DNA of 64,000 nt from Gordionus sp. m RMFG-2023 (Eukaryota; Nematomorpha; Gordioida; Chordodea; Parachordodidae), in NCBI RefSeq assembly GCF_954871325.1, contig NC_088775.1, positions 15,477,561 to 15,541,560 of the forward strand. The letters run 5' to 3'. The notes beneath the pieces were generated by a model that was given only the letters and a program-made list of their open reading frames with translations, was not told the origin of the DNA and searched no databases. Position numbers and translations under genes: made by a program. This document shows positions 35,230-48,639 of the stretch, piece after piece (position 1 is the first letter of the stretch; every line of letters starts with the position of its first letter).

Positions 35230-36910
35230 ATCGAGTCTATTATTTTAGCCGGGAAAATTCGGGAAATTTTCCTACCTTTACATCTCTAAGTGCAACTATT
35301 GAGTGCAACTATTGAGTGCAACTATTCAAATCTATAATTTTAAAAGTACAAAAACAAAGGTAAAATCCCAAAAAATATAAATAAAACAATTCTAAATATT
35401 TTTAAAGAAACTACCAATAATTTTAATAATGTAACAGACACATCTAAAATTAAAAAATTTTTTGACATTGTAGCTGAACAAAATCAAACCCAACATGGCA
35501 TGCTTTGGCAATAGCTATTTCTATATCAAATTGCCCTTTTAATTTAGTTGAAAATAAATATTTTATAAAATTAATGCGCCCAGCCTTTATCAACAACAAT
35601 ACTTTAAAAGATTTTACTCTCATCAGTGATGGCTGGATAAACATCGTGGAGAGTCCATCATTAATTTCATAATTATGACTTAAGAACCTATTTCTTTAAA
35701 TCCATTGACACAGGATCTAGTGCTCACACTGGTGATTATATCACATCTGAGCTGATCATGGTAATTGAAGAAATTGATAGTAAAAAATTTATCTCACTAG
35801 TAACTGATAATGCAAAGAATATGAAAAGATCTGGAGTCTTTTTAAGGCAAAATGTAATTATATTGAATGCTTTGGATGTGCCGCACATGACGGGGAGATT
35901 TTGTTATAATGTAGCAAAGTATTGTGAAAAATAAGGAAGTTTTGCTATAAATTGCAATTTCAAGTTCATTTAGAGACAACAAAGTGTACTGACGTTTTTG
36001 GATTATAACTAAATTATAATAGTGAATCGGATACAGCAGCATTATCTGAAGTACTAGAAATATTTTGGGATATAAAAGATAAACTCAATTTATCAACTTT
36101 TATTTTTAATGAAAATGATTTGAAAAGTGTTAAGATGCATATTAATAAACGAAGCGAATTTCATTATGCAACAAATCTTCTTGATCCTAGATATTATGGT
36201 GTGAAATTAACAGATCGTGAATTAACTGTAGCTTTAAGTTTAATAAATATTGTTTCAGGCCATATTAATTGCGATTTTGGAAAAATTAAGGAGAATATCG
36301 TTCAAAACACGGTTTTTTAAAGGAGCTGGAATATGGAAGAGCTCAATCCATACCAAACCACTCATATGATGGAATGGGTTATGTAGAAATCAACCCCTTT
36401 GTCAAGTGGCAGTAAGATGTCTTTTGATATCACCCTCAAGTGCCTCGTCAGAAAGAGTATGGTTAGCAAACGAGAAATAGAAAAAGAATGAAAGAGTCTA
36501 AAAATTAATATCAGTCAGGCATAACATACATTTAAAGGATCACACAAATACATCATGTTCGGGTTATCATCAAAAGAGTTCATATTCCGATTTATTAATA
36601 TCAAGAGATAATGATGATATTTTATTAGCATCCTATGAATTTTAAATGTAATTTATAATACATGCTTCTTGTGATTAATAAAGTTATTCAAAAAAAAATG
36701 AAATGTTTACAGTGTATTTTTGCCTTTATTGTTTAATTATTTTATTCTCCCTTAGTTTCCCAAATTTAATAAAGTTATCCAAATAATTAAATTGAAATGT
36801 TTAAAGTGTATTTTGTGGTTATTTTTTAATTTTCATTTCCTCTTTTTTCCCCAATTTTCCCGAGGAAATTTCCCCTGAACCAATTTCCTGGGAAATTTAC
36901 AACTCTAATT
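35230..36910 (+). mobile_element. hAT element relic downstream of the gene
   Basis: The right end reads, reverse-complemented, TTAGAGTTGTAAATTTCCCA. At the left, TTTACATCTCTAAG with GGGAAATTTTCC sequence (35238-35290) is related but points the same way rather than inverted. Three 13-bp units GTGCAACTATTGA follow at 35290-35326. The body is a plus-strand transposase relic. Confidence 0.6.
35450..36645 (+). pseudogene. hAT transposase relic
   Basis: In order: AIAISISNCPFNLVENKYF, LKDFTLISDGWINIVE (hAT DGW motif), GSSAHTGDYITSELIMVIEE, KFISLVTDNAKNMK (second catalytic region), the frame 36120-36320 with FHYATNLLDPRYYG, and ISPSSASSERVW (C-terminal dimerisation motif). Several frame changes and stops separate these parts. 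Family assignment is firm. The minus-strand frames 35450-35644 and 35842-36042 are shadows. Confidence 0.85.
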
Positions 36911-38717
36911 ATAAGTATCATCCGTTCCCAATAGTAACTCTTCAAAATCATCCAGTCCTACGTTCATCGCTTTCTTTCTCACATGTTTGTCAAATAAAGA
37001 AAAGTTTATTAGACTGAATATGCCCATAGAACATAATGTTTCGGTAGCAAATGTTGTAGTTAAGAATTAAAGAGAATACAAATAATTAGTATAAATAAAT
37101 TAACTACTAATACTTTATTAATTAATATAATTTGTAATTACATAATCATAATTAAAATAAAAAAAATTAAATAATATAAGAAAAATTAAAATTAAAAATT
37201 AAGTTCGCAAAATAATAATTATAATTTACAAGTAAAATATCCTCGATTATATATACTTTTCTATCCTATTCATTTACATCGTCTTTACTCAAATAATATA
37301 ATAATTCGTTTCGTTTTTCTTAACAGTCGATTTGCATATTACTTCTTTTTTCTCAATTTAATTTCAAAGTAAATTTACATATTACAACAGACTCTATTGA
37401 GATTATAATTACTTTTTAATGATCATTTATAAATGAAAATTGATTGGCTATTTATTAAAGTTTATATAATTTATTTTTATGAAAAAAGGATTAAGAAACA
37501 TTTTAAAGAGCTCACTATGGATATGGAACCGTATCTTTCCCCATGAAAATATGACTCTACTCTCTCTTGGTGATGCAAAAAAATTTAAAATTAGATGAAC
37601 GCTAATGTTTATGACAAGACAAAACACAATCATTTTTTTAGATGGTTTCTGCTGTTAATCATATCCTTTTTTTAAAAATTTTTATTTATATTATCGTTGA
37701 AAATTGGAATGAAATGACTATATAAAATGGTCCTTCCATCTAAAGGGGATCTGATAGCAATGAAAAACTATATCATTTATAATATAAAAATTTTTACTTT
37801 ATAATAATTTATCTATTCTATAAATAAAAGATATTTTATGATGATCTACGTTTTATAATTATTTAAATAACTTTTAACTTAAATCTCTTAATTTGGTTTC
37901 AATTCAGTTTTTTTTGTAATTTTTCTAAAGAATTATAAGGAATATATGCTATTATATTAAAGATATCATTTAATTGCACAAACCTATTTGTTCAGTTTAT
38001 AATTCATGTTTTTACAGTTGTTAAATTTTATATTCTTTTTACCCCCCCCCCTCCCTCCCATTCAACCTCCATTGAGTATAGTGGATTTGGTGAAAATTAA
38101 TATTTTTACTCACATAAATATAAAAATTAACCTTTATTTTTGTTGCATAGCCCTGAGCTAACTGCTAACTTGGTATTTAATTAAAAAAGTGAAAAAATTT
38201 ATTAAACTTAGCTTTTATTTAAAAACTGAAAATAACTAAGAACTAACATTAAAAAAACTGCATTTCAATTTAAAAGCCGTGCATATAATTTGTTCCCATA
38301 AATTGTGCAATTGATTGATTTTGTTATGAGCATATTGATTTGTAGAGATCTTGTTATAGCTACTTGCTCCACGTCTATGAGCATTAAATTAATGCTTTGT
38401 TTAAATTGATTATACTTGTTGGATTTTTTTTCATCTCTTTGAAGTAAGTAGATTAAAAGGAGTCAAGGTTATCCACGCAAATGAAATATCAAGCCAGAAA
38501 AGATATAAGAGAAGGTTGTAATGATTGAAGTTTCTTTGTTAGTTACAAGTTCTATGGAATCAGGATTATGTAGATAAAAACCACTTTGATTTTAAATCAA
38601 ACTTTAAAATTTTTATTTATTTATTAAAATAAAATTGTTAAATATCTATTTCATCTTTTGCTTTTTTTAATAGGTATATTTAATTTTTTATAATGATGAC
38701 CTAATTCCATTGTCTAA
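36911..38717. other. AT-rich intergenic stretch, nothing recognised
   Basis: No exon or transposon motif was seen. A run of about 12 C occurs at 38041-38052. The open frame at 37448-37633 has no recognisable features. Confidence 0.5.
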
Positions 38718-38816
38718 CCCTGCATTCACATTTAGCGCTAATTCGCTGCGAACTTATATATATATAGGATATTTTATATACTTCGCCGCGAATTCTCGTT
38801 AACTCTGAATGCAGGG
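38718..38816. mobile_element. 99-bp palindromic MITE with TAA target duplication (PIF/Harbinger-like)
   Basis: The ends are CCCTGCATTCACATTTAGCG and, reverse-complemented, CCCTGCATTCAGAGTTAACG, followed by mirrored AATTCGCNGCGAA. TAA flanks both sides (38715-38717, 38817-38819), the 3-bp target typical of PIF/Harbinger. Confidence 0.7.
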
Positions 38817-38819
38817 TAA

Positions 38820-40879
38820 CCGGAAGCACTTATTATTTTTTTAAGACATACATAGGTTTTAATTGATATACAGAGCCTTTATTTAGAAAATTAAATGAGT
38901 GGCATTCTTATAATCTAAATAGCCTCTTTCCTATTAGGTTTTTTAGAAGGAAACTAAATTGCCTGCTAAATAACGGCTGTTTAGGAAAAAATCCGAGGAT
39001 TTGACACCGCCTAATCATTTATTTAGCGCGGTGTTTTTTTTTACATTTGGAAAATTTTATTTTGCAGAAAATATATTCCAACAATCTATAAAATACCTAC
39101 TTCAAACAATTTATAAGATATTAAACGTATCGATTAATTAGGCACTTTGCCTATAATAAAAGTTTTAAAGAAGAAAAAAAAATAGAGTAATTTTTTTGCC
39201 CAATGCAATATCTTCTAACCTAATTGAAACCTGACGATTTTATATTGTTTTATTTTTTATTAACCGTTTACTAAAATAATACTAAATCGATTGAAAGATG
39301 AAAATTTTGCGTTTCGATTGTAAAGAAAGAAATAATATGTGTATGTTTTCACACAATGATGATATTAGATAAGTTATTCGAGAAAAAGTTGCGATAGGGT
39401 TATTAGAAATCTGAGCCTTTTTAATGAATTGAATATAGAAGTTTGAACATTTATATTATTACTCACTATTTTGATGTATAAATATTTAATGAGCCGTTTG
39501 GTATATTTTATTGTTGACTGTTTGGCTGTGTCTAAATAATCAATTATTTGAATGATAATTTCTTTTTAAAATTTATTTATATCAGTTTAAAATTAGAAAT
39601 TTATAGCATTTACTTTTATCTTATATCTTAAAAAAAATGATCAGAATAACATTTTAAAAATTTAAGATTAAATTGCTTTTTCAAATTCGGATACTTATGA
39701 AGTTAAAGCTTGAACTTTAAATAATGAATAGTTATGCTTTTCTTAAATTGGCGAGGATTTAAAGTTTTATAATAAAATTATGAAATTAACTATTGTTAGT
39801 GCTGCATCGATATTAATATCCGGCCTATTATTTCATAAAACCAAATCTTATCCCATTTTTTTAAAATATACAATGTACATTTTAATTACAAATATATATA
39901 TTTTGGGTGAGAATAAAAGGCATAAAATACAAGGTTATTATATGGAAATGTCAATAACTTAGAATAAAAAAATAGGGCTCAAAATGATAAAGTTACTATA
40001 ATATTTAGCAGAATGAATAAAATGGAAGAGAGTGGAATCAGCATCTTAATTTAGAATTATCACTTTTGCAAAAAATTTAATATGCTAATCTAAAAACGTT
40101 TTATTACCATATCATACACCCTGTCCAAAGATCAGCAGTAATAAAAGTTTAATTAATTCTTGTGGAGCCTCAATAATACCTTGATGGTGATTTTTCATTG
40201 GGACTTGACTGAAAAATTAGCCTCATCCACAAATAGCATAGGAAAAATGAATGTTTGACTATCCTTTACAACTTTATCAGCTGTTTTCTATAATATTTAT
40301 GTTTTTTCACTATTTTCTGCTCTCCCTATAATTTTTAAATTTCTTTAGATATAATTGTGCTAGACGCTTTATTTAAATTTCATTATATAGCATAATGATA
40401 GGTCTTTAAAGTGATATAATGTTAAATTTAATTAAACAGATATGCTTTATTTTTTCACAAATTTTTTTGATGAATAATTATAAGATTAATAAATAAATTC
40501 AGGTTGGACCAATCACAAATAGAAGATATAGTATTTTAATAACTAGAGAATTGTAATTTTATTTAATAAATAAAAAGTTGTTTAAGATTAGAAAACGTTT
40601 TTGGAAGTAATAAGGGCTTTGGTTAATATATTTGATGAATTGAAATTTCTCTCCCAATATAACTACAAAGTACAAATTTCACAAGTAGTTTTATATTAAA
40701 AATAATTATATAAAAAAGATTAAATATTTTTTCTAAACAAATAATTAAATAAAAATTTTAAAAAATAACAATAAAGATCGGGGAAGGAAAAGAAATAAGA
40801 AGTAGAAAGGGTCTAGGATAGCTCTTTGGCTAGTAGACTACCATTGAAACTGCTGAAATTCGCTTTAAGGATAGCATGT
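38820..40879. other. AT-rich intergenic stretch, nothing firm
   Basis: CACCCTGTCCAAAG near 40126 and AAAATTAGCCTCATCCACAA near 40214 look like transposon debris but could not be assigned. The open frame 39780-39962 is low-complexity. Confidence 0.45.
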
Positions 40880-41345
40880 CCAACCTTTGTTTAAAAAAAA
40901 ACCTCTCTCGAGGTTCTTCTGAGAGTTTGCTGATTTGTGATCCTAAATTTATTTAAGAATGCTAGGACAAGTTTGCCGAAGGTGGCAAGTATGGTAGAAA
41001 TGATAGGAATGAAACAATGGTCATTTGAAATTCCTGTGTATTTGAAAATTTTAAGCTGTTCCTTCTGGTCAATGATGTTGAGGGCTTGGTTAGATGGGGC
41101 CATGGGGTCTATATATGAATAGTCCCATACCAATAATTTGCCTTTCCTCCATGGAATTTGTGTGATTCTGTCAGGACTCTACCGCCTAATCTAAAAATAC
41201 CCTGGGATTCCAGTATGGATGGTAATTTAGCTGATTTCAAGGCACGTTGGGTGATTGAATTATATTGGGTATGTATGATGAATCGACCATTATAGGAGTC
41301 ACAATGTAAACTATGTCTTCCATTCATGTCAACGGGCTGGTTACA
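40880..41345 (-). pseudogene. LINE-type relic, C-terminal nuclease-like domain
   Basis: The minus-strand frames 41327-41109 and 41133-40891 together show NGRHSLHCDSYNGR, ITQRALKSAKLPSILE, then WDYSYIDPMAPSNQAL and ILATFGKLVLAFLNKF. They resemble the C-terminal block of some invertebrate non-LTR elements (G.HgLsC...RH..lN..i.rAL, RPDG, lvWD.T..D..APS, vpva.ETlG), a region with PD-(D/E)XK-like spacing. The expected RPDG is not preserved. It is a fragment with a frame break. Confidence 0.6.
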
Positions 41346-41380
41346 ACCTGAATAGAAGTTTCAAAATATGTTTTAAGATA

Positions 41381-41975
41381 ATGTTGACGTAAATGTACAC
41401 GTATAAACCAAAAATTAAGAATTTCCCATTTATAATGCCATCAATGCAGTATTTAGTCATTGGGTCGGTTAACGGTTATCAGATCACCATATTTTTAAAA
41501 TATTTTTTGTAATAATGTTTTACACGTATTTATATATTTATAAAACAAAAATGAACACATTTTTCAATTAATATTACTAAAATTTGGTCAATCGAATATT
41601 TAGTTAGTGATCTGTTTTGAGCTCGGCAATCGGTCAAATCATAATATTTTCAAAATATTTTTTAGGATAATGCTTAACACGTAAATGTACACGTATAAAC
41701 CAAAAAAGAATTTCCCATGGATAACGCCATCAATGCAGTATTTAGTCATTGAGTCGGTTTCAAATCGGTTATCGGTCAAATCACGATATTTTTAAAATAT
41801 TTTTTGGGATAATGTTTTATATAATTTGTAGGTATATAAAACAAAAATGAACATTTTTTAATTGATATTACTAACAAATTTGGTCAATCGATTTTGAGCA
41901 CGGCAATCTGTCAAATCACAATATTTTTTAAATAATTTTTGGAATAATGCTTAACACGTAAATGTACACGAATAC
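41381..41975 (+). repeat. ~280-bp higher-order tandem repeat
   Basis: GTAAATGTACACG recurs at about 41389, 41681 and 41958 (spacing 292 and 277). Inside each unit two diverged halves of 135-150 bp share CAAATCANNATATTTTTAAA followed by TTTTTTGGGATAATG, starting near 41483, 41635, 41777 and 41912. A fragment (AATGCAGTATTTAGTCAT) reappears near 42437. Confidence 0.8.
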
Positions 41976-42689
41976 AAAAATGAAGAGTTTGATCAATAAC
42001 TCCAGCAATATGTGCCTTACAAATTTTTTATTATTTCACTATTCGAAATTCACTAATAAATTAAATATCAAAGAAACCTATCATTTTTTTTAAATTTCTA
42101 GGTTTTCCACATGTATTTACACCCAAATAGAAAAAAGGGCTAGCCAATAATCATTCTGGTTTCCTAAGATGATATTTTCAATGCATTTAACTCTCTCTTA
42201 TGGATATATATTTGTTATTTTAAAATCTAAAAATAAAATTTGAGTTGTATGTAACTAACTAGTAATATATTTTTTTTTCATTAATACTAAGTAAAAATAG
42301 ATTTATAAATTATTTGATTAAAAAAATGATTTATGTATGTTAATAAAAATGTTTCTGAAAAATTATTTTAAAAAAAGATTAAATATTAAAATTTTGAATG
42401 ATTATGATTAATTGCTTTTTAACATCGCAGTTTAGCAATGCAGTATTTAGTCATACCCTACCCGAAGGAAGCATTAAAAATTTTATTTTTTGAATGTTTT
42501 TTTTTATTTTTAAAAATCATTATTATATATATTTATTATTTATTTATTTATATTAACAAATAATATTGAAAAAACAGTTCATGGAAAGGGATATAAAATA
42601 GTCTTTGCCCCTAATTTTGGCTATTTACTGATAACTAGTTATGTATGCCTGGAATTATCAAGGCTAACTAGTAATCTCTTATAAATCAA

Positions 42690-43065
42690 ATTTCTAAGCC
42701 AGTGAATGCATAGTAATCGTTTCTCCCTTCGTATGCATCTTTTTATTTGCATTACCATAATTGCGTCTGTCATACTTTTCCTTAATGTAAAACCGGCATG
42801 TCATCGACTTTTATTTGATCTTACCCACTTCTCTAACACTCTCTCAGAGATATCCCCTACTTATCTGCTTTCACAAGCTAACGAATGGACAGTAAAATGT
42901 CTTTTACCTCGTTTGATACTTATCTATTTATCATAAAAACGGTTGTCATATTTTTTCTCGATGTAAACTACCTTTCATCAATTTTAATATGATCTCTTCC
43001 TCTTTTCTAGCATTATTTACTCAAAACCTTCTTTATTGTTTGAAAAACTCACAATATAACACCTA
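42690..43065 (-). pseudogene. LINE reverse transcriptase relic
   Basis: On the minus strand, about 42840-42730, the translation HAGFTLRKSMTDAIMVMQI matches the reverse-transcriptase motif QxGFxxGxSTTDAIFxLxQ of non-LTR elements. A diverged partial duplicate follows at about 43060-42940 (GSLHREKI-type reading). The plus-strand frame 42706-42936 is a shadow of this relic. Confidence 0.6.
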
Positions 43066-46000
43066 CTTTGTAATCGAGATGCCTTCTTCACCAATGATCA
43101 ATAAATTTCAAATTGTTTAGATTAGTAATCTATTTCCTAGGTCTTCAGAAGCTTTGGAAATTTATGTGAACCTTCAGCTTTATATTTCTTCGCCATTTTT
43201 AATGCTTCCTTAACTTTTTATTTACTGGTTACTTCTATTTTTACACATTTATAAATTTATCTCATTTATTTCCCACAATCACTTTTTATATATCTTATAA
43301 AAAAATTTAATTTCGTCCATCATTTTTGCAATTAATATCTTGGCATTTCGTAAAACTTCCGCATAGTTTTTTTTGTTACCTTCCATTATAGTACTACATC
43401 ATTCATATTCTATAGAATAGTGTTTGTTTTTTAAGTTGGCGACACTCTAGAATATTAATACACCTCCTTGGGATTAGAAGCCTTTAAGTCCAGACACAGA
43501 CCTCCTCAATTGCCATCAACAATGTTTCTTCATAATTGTCAACTTAGAATTTACTAATTGTCGCCTGATAATGAGGTTATTCCATATCCACTTTTTGTCA
43601 AAAATGATTTTACATAAATCAATTTTTTTAATTATACTATTCCATTTACATAAAAGGAACCAAAATATCTATAAAACAAGCTAAATTATAACCAATATAA
43701 GGTTAACCATCCTATAAAAACAATAGAAACTTAATTTTTTAAATTGCTCTCCTGTAAAATAATGTAAAATTACAAAAATTGGACATGGAATAATATCTAA
43801 TTCTCAAGCGAAGTAATGATTAGAAAATCTCGGTCATTTTTGCAGGGTCCTAGCTTAGGTTCCCGTTTTTGGAGTTCTTTGATCAAGTTATATTTTTTAA
43901 AAATAATTTTTGATTATATGCTATTAAAGAATCTGAAAAATTTGAATTGTAGCCAATATTTTAAAAAGTTATAAACTTATAATAATTTCAAAAAAGGATA
44001 GTGTGGAAAATTTAAATTTGATTTAAATAAAAAGGAATGAATAATATATTATTTGGGTTTGCGATTAGCCAGTGCTTTCCCAACTTTTAGATAAATTTTA
44101 CAATTTTTAAAGAAATAAGATAAAACACTTAACTATTTTTATTGAAACTAATAGTTGGAGATATACATGGAATATCTGAATTTTTATATACAAGATATAT
44201 TTACAATATGTCTTTTTTTGAGATATGCATGGATTATTTATGTGGAATATGCAAGATTATTTTAAGTATAATTTCAATAAAATAAAAGGATTATAATTGT
44301 ATAGCATCTACCTGAAAGCGATAGTCTATTTGCCTCCAATTTATTTTGAAAAAAGTAGGCCAATCAAGGGGGTTGACTAAGGGGTAGGGTAAAGTAAAAA
44401 TAAGCAATCTTTGTAAATTAATGGCTTAAAATTGATTAAGGATTTAAATTTATGAATAAAATCCATTCACAAATTACATTTTAACACAGTGTGTGCTTAT
44501 ATTTACTCGGGATACATTTTTATAAGGATTAATAACAAATAATTGATTATTATCACGCCATTATTCATTTGTAATGCCTAAAATAATTTATTATTAATTT
44601 ATTGGATGAAGATTATGGGGCAGGGATAGATTTTGAAACAGGGTTTCGTCTCAACAAATTTTCTGTCATATAGACCGTTGAGTGTAAAAATAGTCTTTTT
44701 TCTCTTTGTTAAAATAGTTGTAATATAGTTTTAACATGTTCTTTTGGTCAAGTTTTGGCAAAAAATATAATACAATTTTTTTTAAATGATAATTTTCATA
44801 ACCATTGTAATTACTACATACATGGATATAGTTCTATATCATGCATTATCTTCTTTTCTTGATTGGAATCATTTGAATCCCTTCAGATACCTTGAACCTG
44901 AAAACATTATATTGATAAAAAAAAATATTATACTTTATTAAATAAAATCAGAAATATATTGATTTCTACTGAAATTTATTTAGAAATTAATATAAAATAT
45001 CTAAACAGTGGCAAGTAGTGCTTGCCAGCCATCTAGGTGAATATGTTGGAGAATGAAGGGTAGGAGTCATTTGCATCCATATATCTCTGTTGGGATAGAG
45101 GGGCTCCCTAGATGTAGAGAGTAAAAAAAAAATATGAGCAGAAGGGTGGTAGTAAATCTAAGACATGGTGTCTCCAATTTTTCTCTCTCATGTTTACATA
45201 GGCAGACAACCCCCCTCCCCACCCCACCTATTTAAGCCATATCAATCTTGATAAAATGTTTCACTACGATCGTGATGATCAATGTCATCCTTTTTATTAT
45301 TTTTTTAAAAAATTGGTCTGGCTTTGATTTTTGCTAGTAGCGCAATTTATAAACCTACCAAATGATTCATTTTTAAAAATTTAATCTAAAATATATAAAT
45401 ATTCTGCAAATATTAAATTGACATGGTTGAATACATTTCCTAACGATTCCGGTGCAATAAAATACTTCAATTTCTATCTTGGTATTATTAAAACCTTTTC
45501 ATTAATTCATGGCTGAATCCTGTAATATCAACTGGATAATATGCTACTTATCTTTAATTCAATCCAGTTGAAATAAGTAAGTAGTAGAATATGTTAATAC
45601 TCAATGTCTCATATCCTGGATTTTCAATTTGAGTTCAGTGCTATATTTAAAAAGATAATGTTTTAGAATCCAATTCCTATATAAATCGTTAAAGAATCAG
45701 GAGATTTAGCAAAACGATTAATTTATTTATCATCTTGACACAAATAAGATTACGCCTGATCAATAGTATATAAAATGCTAGAGTTCAAATTTTTTAAAAA
45801 TCTATTCACACAATGCGGGTGAATGGCAAATGAGATTAAAGTCAAAATTCCTTACTCAGATAATTATCTGACATCATTGCTTAGTTAGCATTTTTAATGA
45901 GATAGATTTTCAATTTATAGGATTGCAATATTTGGCTAAAAGCCTAATAAAATATATTTTAGTATTTAAATAAAAACAAAATTAATTTCAATTATTTATT

Positions 46001-48327
46001 CGAATAAAAACAAATTAGATAAAAAGCCCCAGTCCTTAATTAAGTTGTATTTATATATATATTCCTCATTATTTATATTCAGCAAAGAGTATAGTGGCTT
46101 ATAATTTGAGAATAAAATTTAACTTACATCTAACATAACATATCAATTGAATTTATAATGATTTTTTTTAAAAAAATGAAGAGTTTTACAATGTTTTAAT
46201 ATATAATATTAGGTATAATCATAATTTGGCCTTCAAAATTACTTTTTCAAATATAATTTTGCTTTTACATCTAATAAAAGGAAAAAGAGTGATATAATTA
46301 TATAACATTAAATTTAGCGAATATTTTTGGTCGTGGTCACAAAATGAATGATGATATCCAGATCTCTAAATATAAAGGCTATTGAAATACATTTTTAAAT
46401 GATTTATTTATTAGTATAACTATCATTATATAATTATGAATGATATACAAAAATTTGGAAATTAATTTTGCCTATAATGTTTCATCTTATGAGATAATAT
46501 AAGTTCTGTGAAAGGTTTAATAAAATTCTTGGATCGAATATATCATACCTAATTGGATGCACTAGCATCTAACCTATAGGTCTATAGTAAAGAGAACCAT
46601 TAATTTTACAAATTTTTAACACTTCGCCTTAATGTTTAAAATTATTTGATCGGGGTTTTGGATCCTTATTTTATTTTAATATATTTTTTAATTAAACATT
46701 ACATTAATGTATAAAAAATATTTTTGCCCCCCCCCCCTTAAGCATTCGTAGCCCGTTCTATTCTAAGATTCACTCAAATCTAATTTTAGAATATTTTCTA
46801 TTTGTGCTAAACTCTTATTTGCATACTACAGTAAGGAGATAAATGAAGGTAGAGAGAGGGTAAATATAGACGTTTTGCTTCAATTTTTCTTTTGTGAATA
46901 CCTTGGTTACACTAGCTGAATCTTCTAAGTGCCATTTTTTTTATTATATTTAATATGATAATCATACATAATAGCTATTAAATATATTTGACAGATAAAA
47001 ATATATTATTTATAAACCCATTAGTATCGAATTGTTAAAATGAATAAATTTCCTATTTGAAGATTATGTATAAATAAATAATTGGCATATTATTTAAGTC
47101 GAAAAAGAACACATCTTGATTTGAATTCAAGTAAGAATAAGATTTAAAACAAACCAATTACATTTCTCTCTGAAGATAATGTTAAGATTTTTTTTTAAAA
47201 TGCAAGTATCTATTCACTCAGATTGAGAAAAAGAAAGAAAGAAAGGTTTATTTAAAATTTAGTTATTATGTAAATATGAATGTGAAAGAATCGTTGGCAT
47301 TTTCAAGTCTGTTAATGTGGAGAGAAATTATTTGTGAAGCTTAATTTAAAAAAAAAATTATATGGAAATTTGGAGTTACCCTCGAGCTACTGAAAGGTCT
47401 CATATCATCAGCATATTCCAGATCATTTAAGGCTAAGGATATTGTATATACTTTTTTTTAATATATCCGCAATTGGTGATTTGATAAGACGGGGGCTAAC
47501 GTATTAGAAATTTAAAAATAAGTTATCGAATTGATTATTATAAAACTTATTTTATAATATTTGTCCACATCATTAATATAAACATTTAAAACAATTATAA
47601 TATTGATTCAATAGCGGAATTAAAACTAAAAATTTCTAAATTATAAAAAATTATTTTTCAATTCAAATATTATATAAAAATAATCACAAAGATTTTATTA
47701 ACCTGGTGAACACCATTAACATGCTAAAATTTTATTTATTTAGGAAAATATAAATACAATAATATCTCGTTAGAGTTAACTAGATGGAAGAATATTTTTT
47801 TGCTCGCTTTTTTAGTTACTGGGATTTTCTAAAGCGTATAATAAATAAGTCAATGCGCGTATTGCTTTAGTCAATATGCACAATATTTTCCAAAATTTTA
47901 TATAATTGATAGGGATATTTGAACACATATTGGAATTATGTTTTGATTTTTTTTTAATTATTAAAATTTAAAAAATGCGCCAAAATAATGATTAAGTGAG
48001 TAAACAGTATAATTATCTATTGAAAACTTTTTTTAATGTTTAAAAATCCAATTTTATCGAAAATTTATTCCAATGTATATAAAATATCCTATAAATTTTA
48101 GTCATTTTTATTCAAATATTTCCAGGCATTTTTAAACACAGAATTTATATTTGTACTTTGTAATGCTGGAATAAAATGAAACTTGTGTTGCGGGGACTGC
48201 TAGCACGATTGAAGCTAGCTGGTGTGACTCAGGTTTTTCAGTTTTTTTGCCTCACAATAGATAAGCCATTGGGAAGTATCTTCCTGAAATTTTTTAACCT
48301 TATCATATGAATTAATTAGGGAATATC
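43066..48327. other. Long AT-rich stretch without recognisable gene
   Basis: Five kilobases with no open frame longer than about 60 codons and no exon-like conserved motif. Points of note: a short GAAA microsatellite near 47230, C runs near 45208-45225 and 46727-46736, and two less AT-rich patches at 43430-43560 and 45000-45240 that could be old repeat debris. Confidence 0.55.
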
Positions 48328-48535
48328 TAGTGTTGTTAAATGGCTCAAAAAACGGCTAACTCAATATTTTATTAAGAAAAATATTATGCAAGCCTTATGA
48401 TTTTGCTTATAGATGGCACAAAGGTTTGAACAACTATTAACGAAATCCCGAAGCTTAGAACAATATTTTTCTGGCTAAAATATTGAGTTAGCCGTTTTTA
48501 AAAATAGGCTTAAATCGAGCCGTTTAACAACACTA
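48328..48535. mobile_element. Palindromic MITE, GGCTAA family, best-preserved copy
   Basis: Left TAGTGTTGTTAAATGGCTC, reverse-complemented right TAGTGTTGTTAAACGGCTC, then AAAACGGCTAACTCAATATT on both sides in inverted orientation. The centre has GCTTATAGATGGCACAAAGG. About 208 bp, with long arms. Non-coding. Confidence 0.8.
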
Positions 48536-48639
48536 AACTTATCATTCTATTGTAATTTTCAATTTCAAGCCCCACATCACATCTTGAGAATTTATGTGAG
48601 AAAGAAATAATTTACTCCATTTCATCATCTTAATTTATT

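Noticed and set aside
43066-48327. Hidden host exons in the long gene-free stretch
   Set aside because: No short exon with both splice borders and a family motif could be found; GC-richer patches lacked coherent frames.
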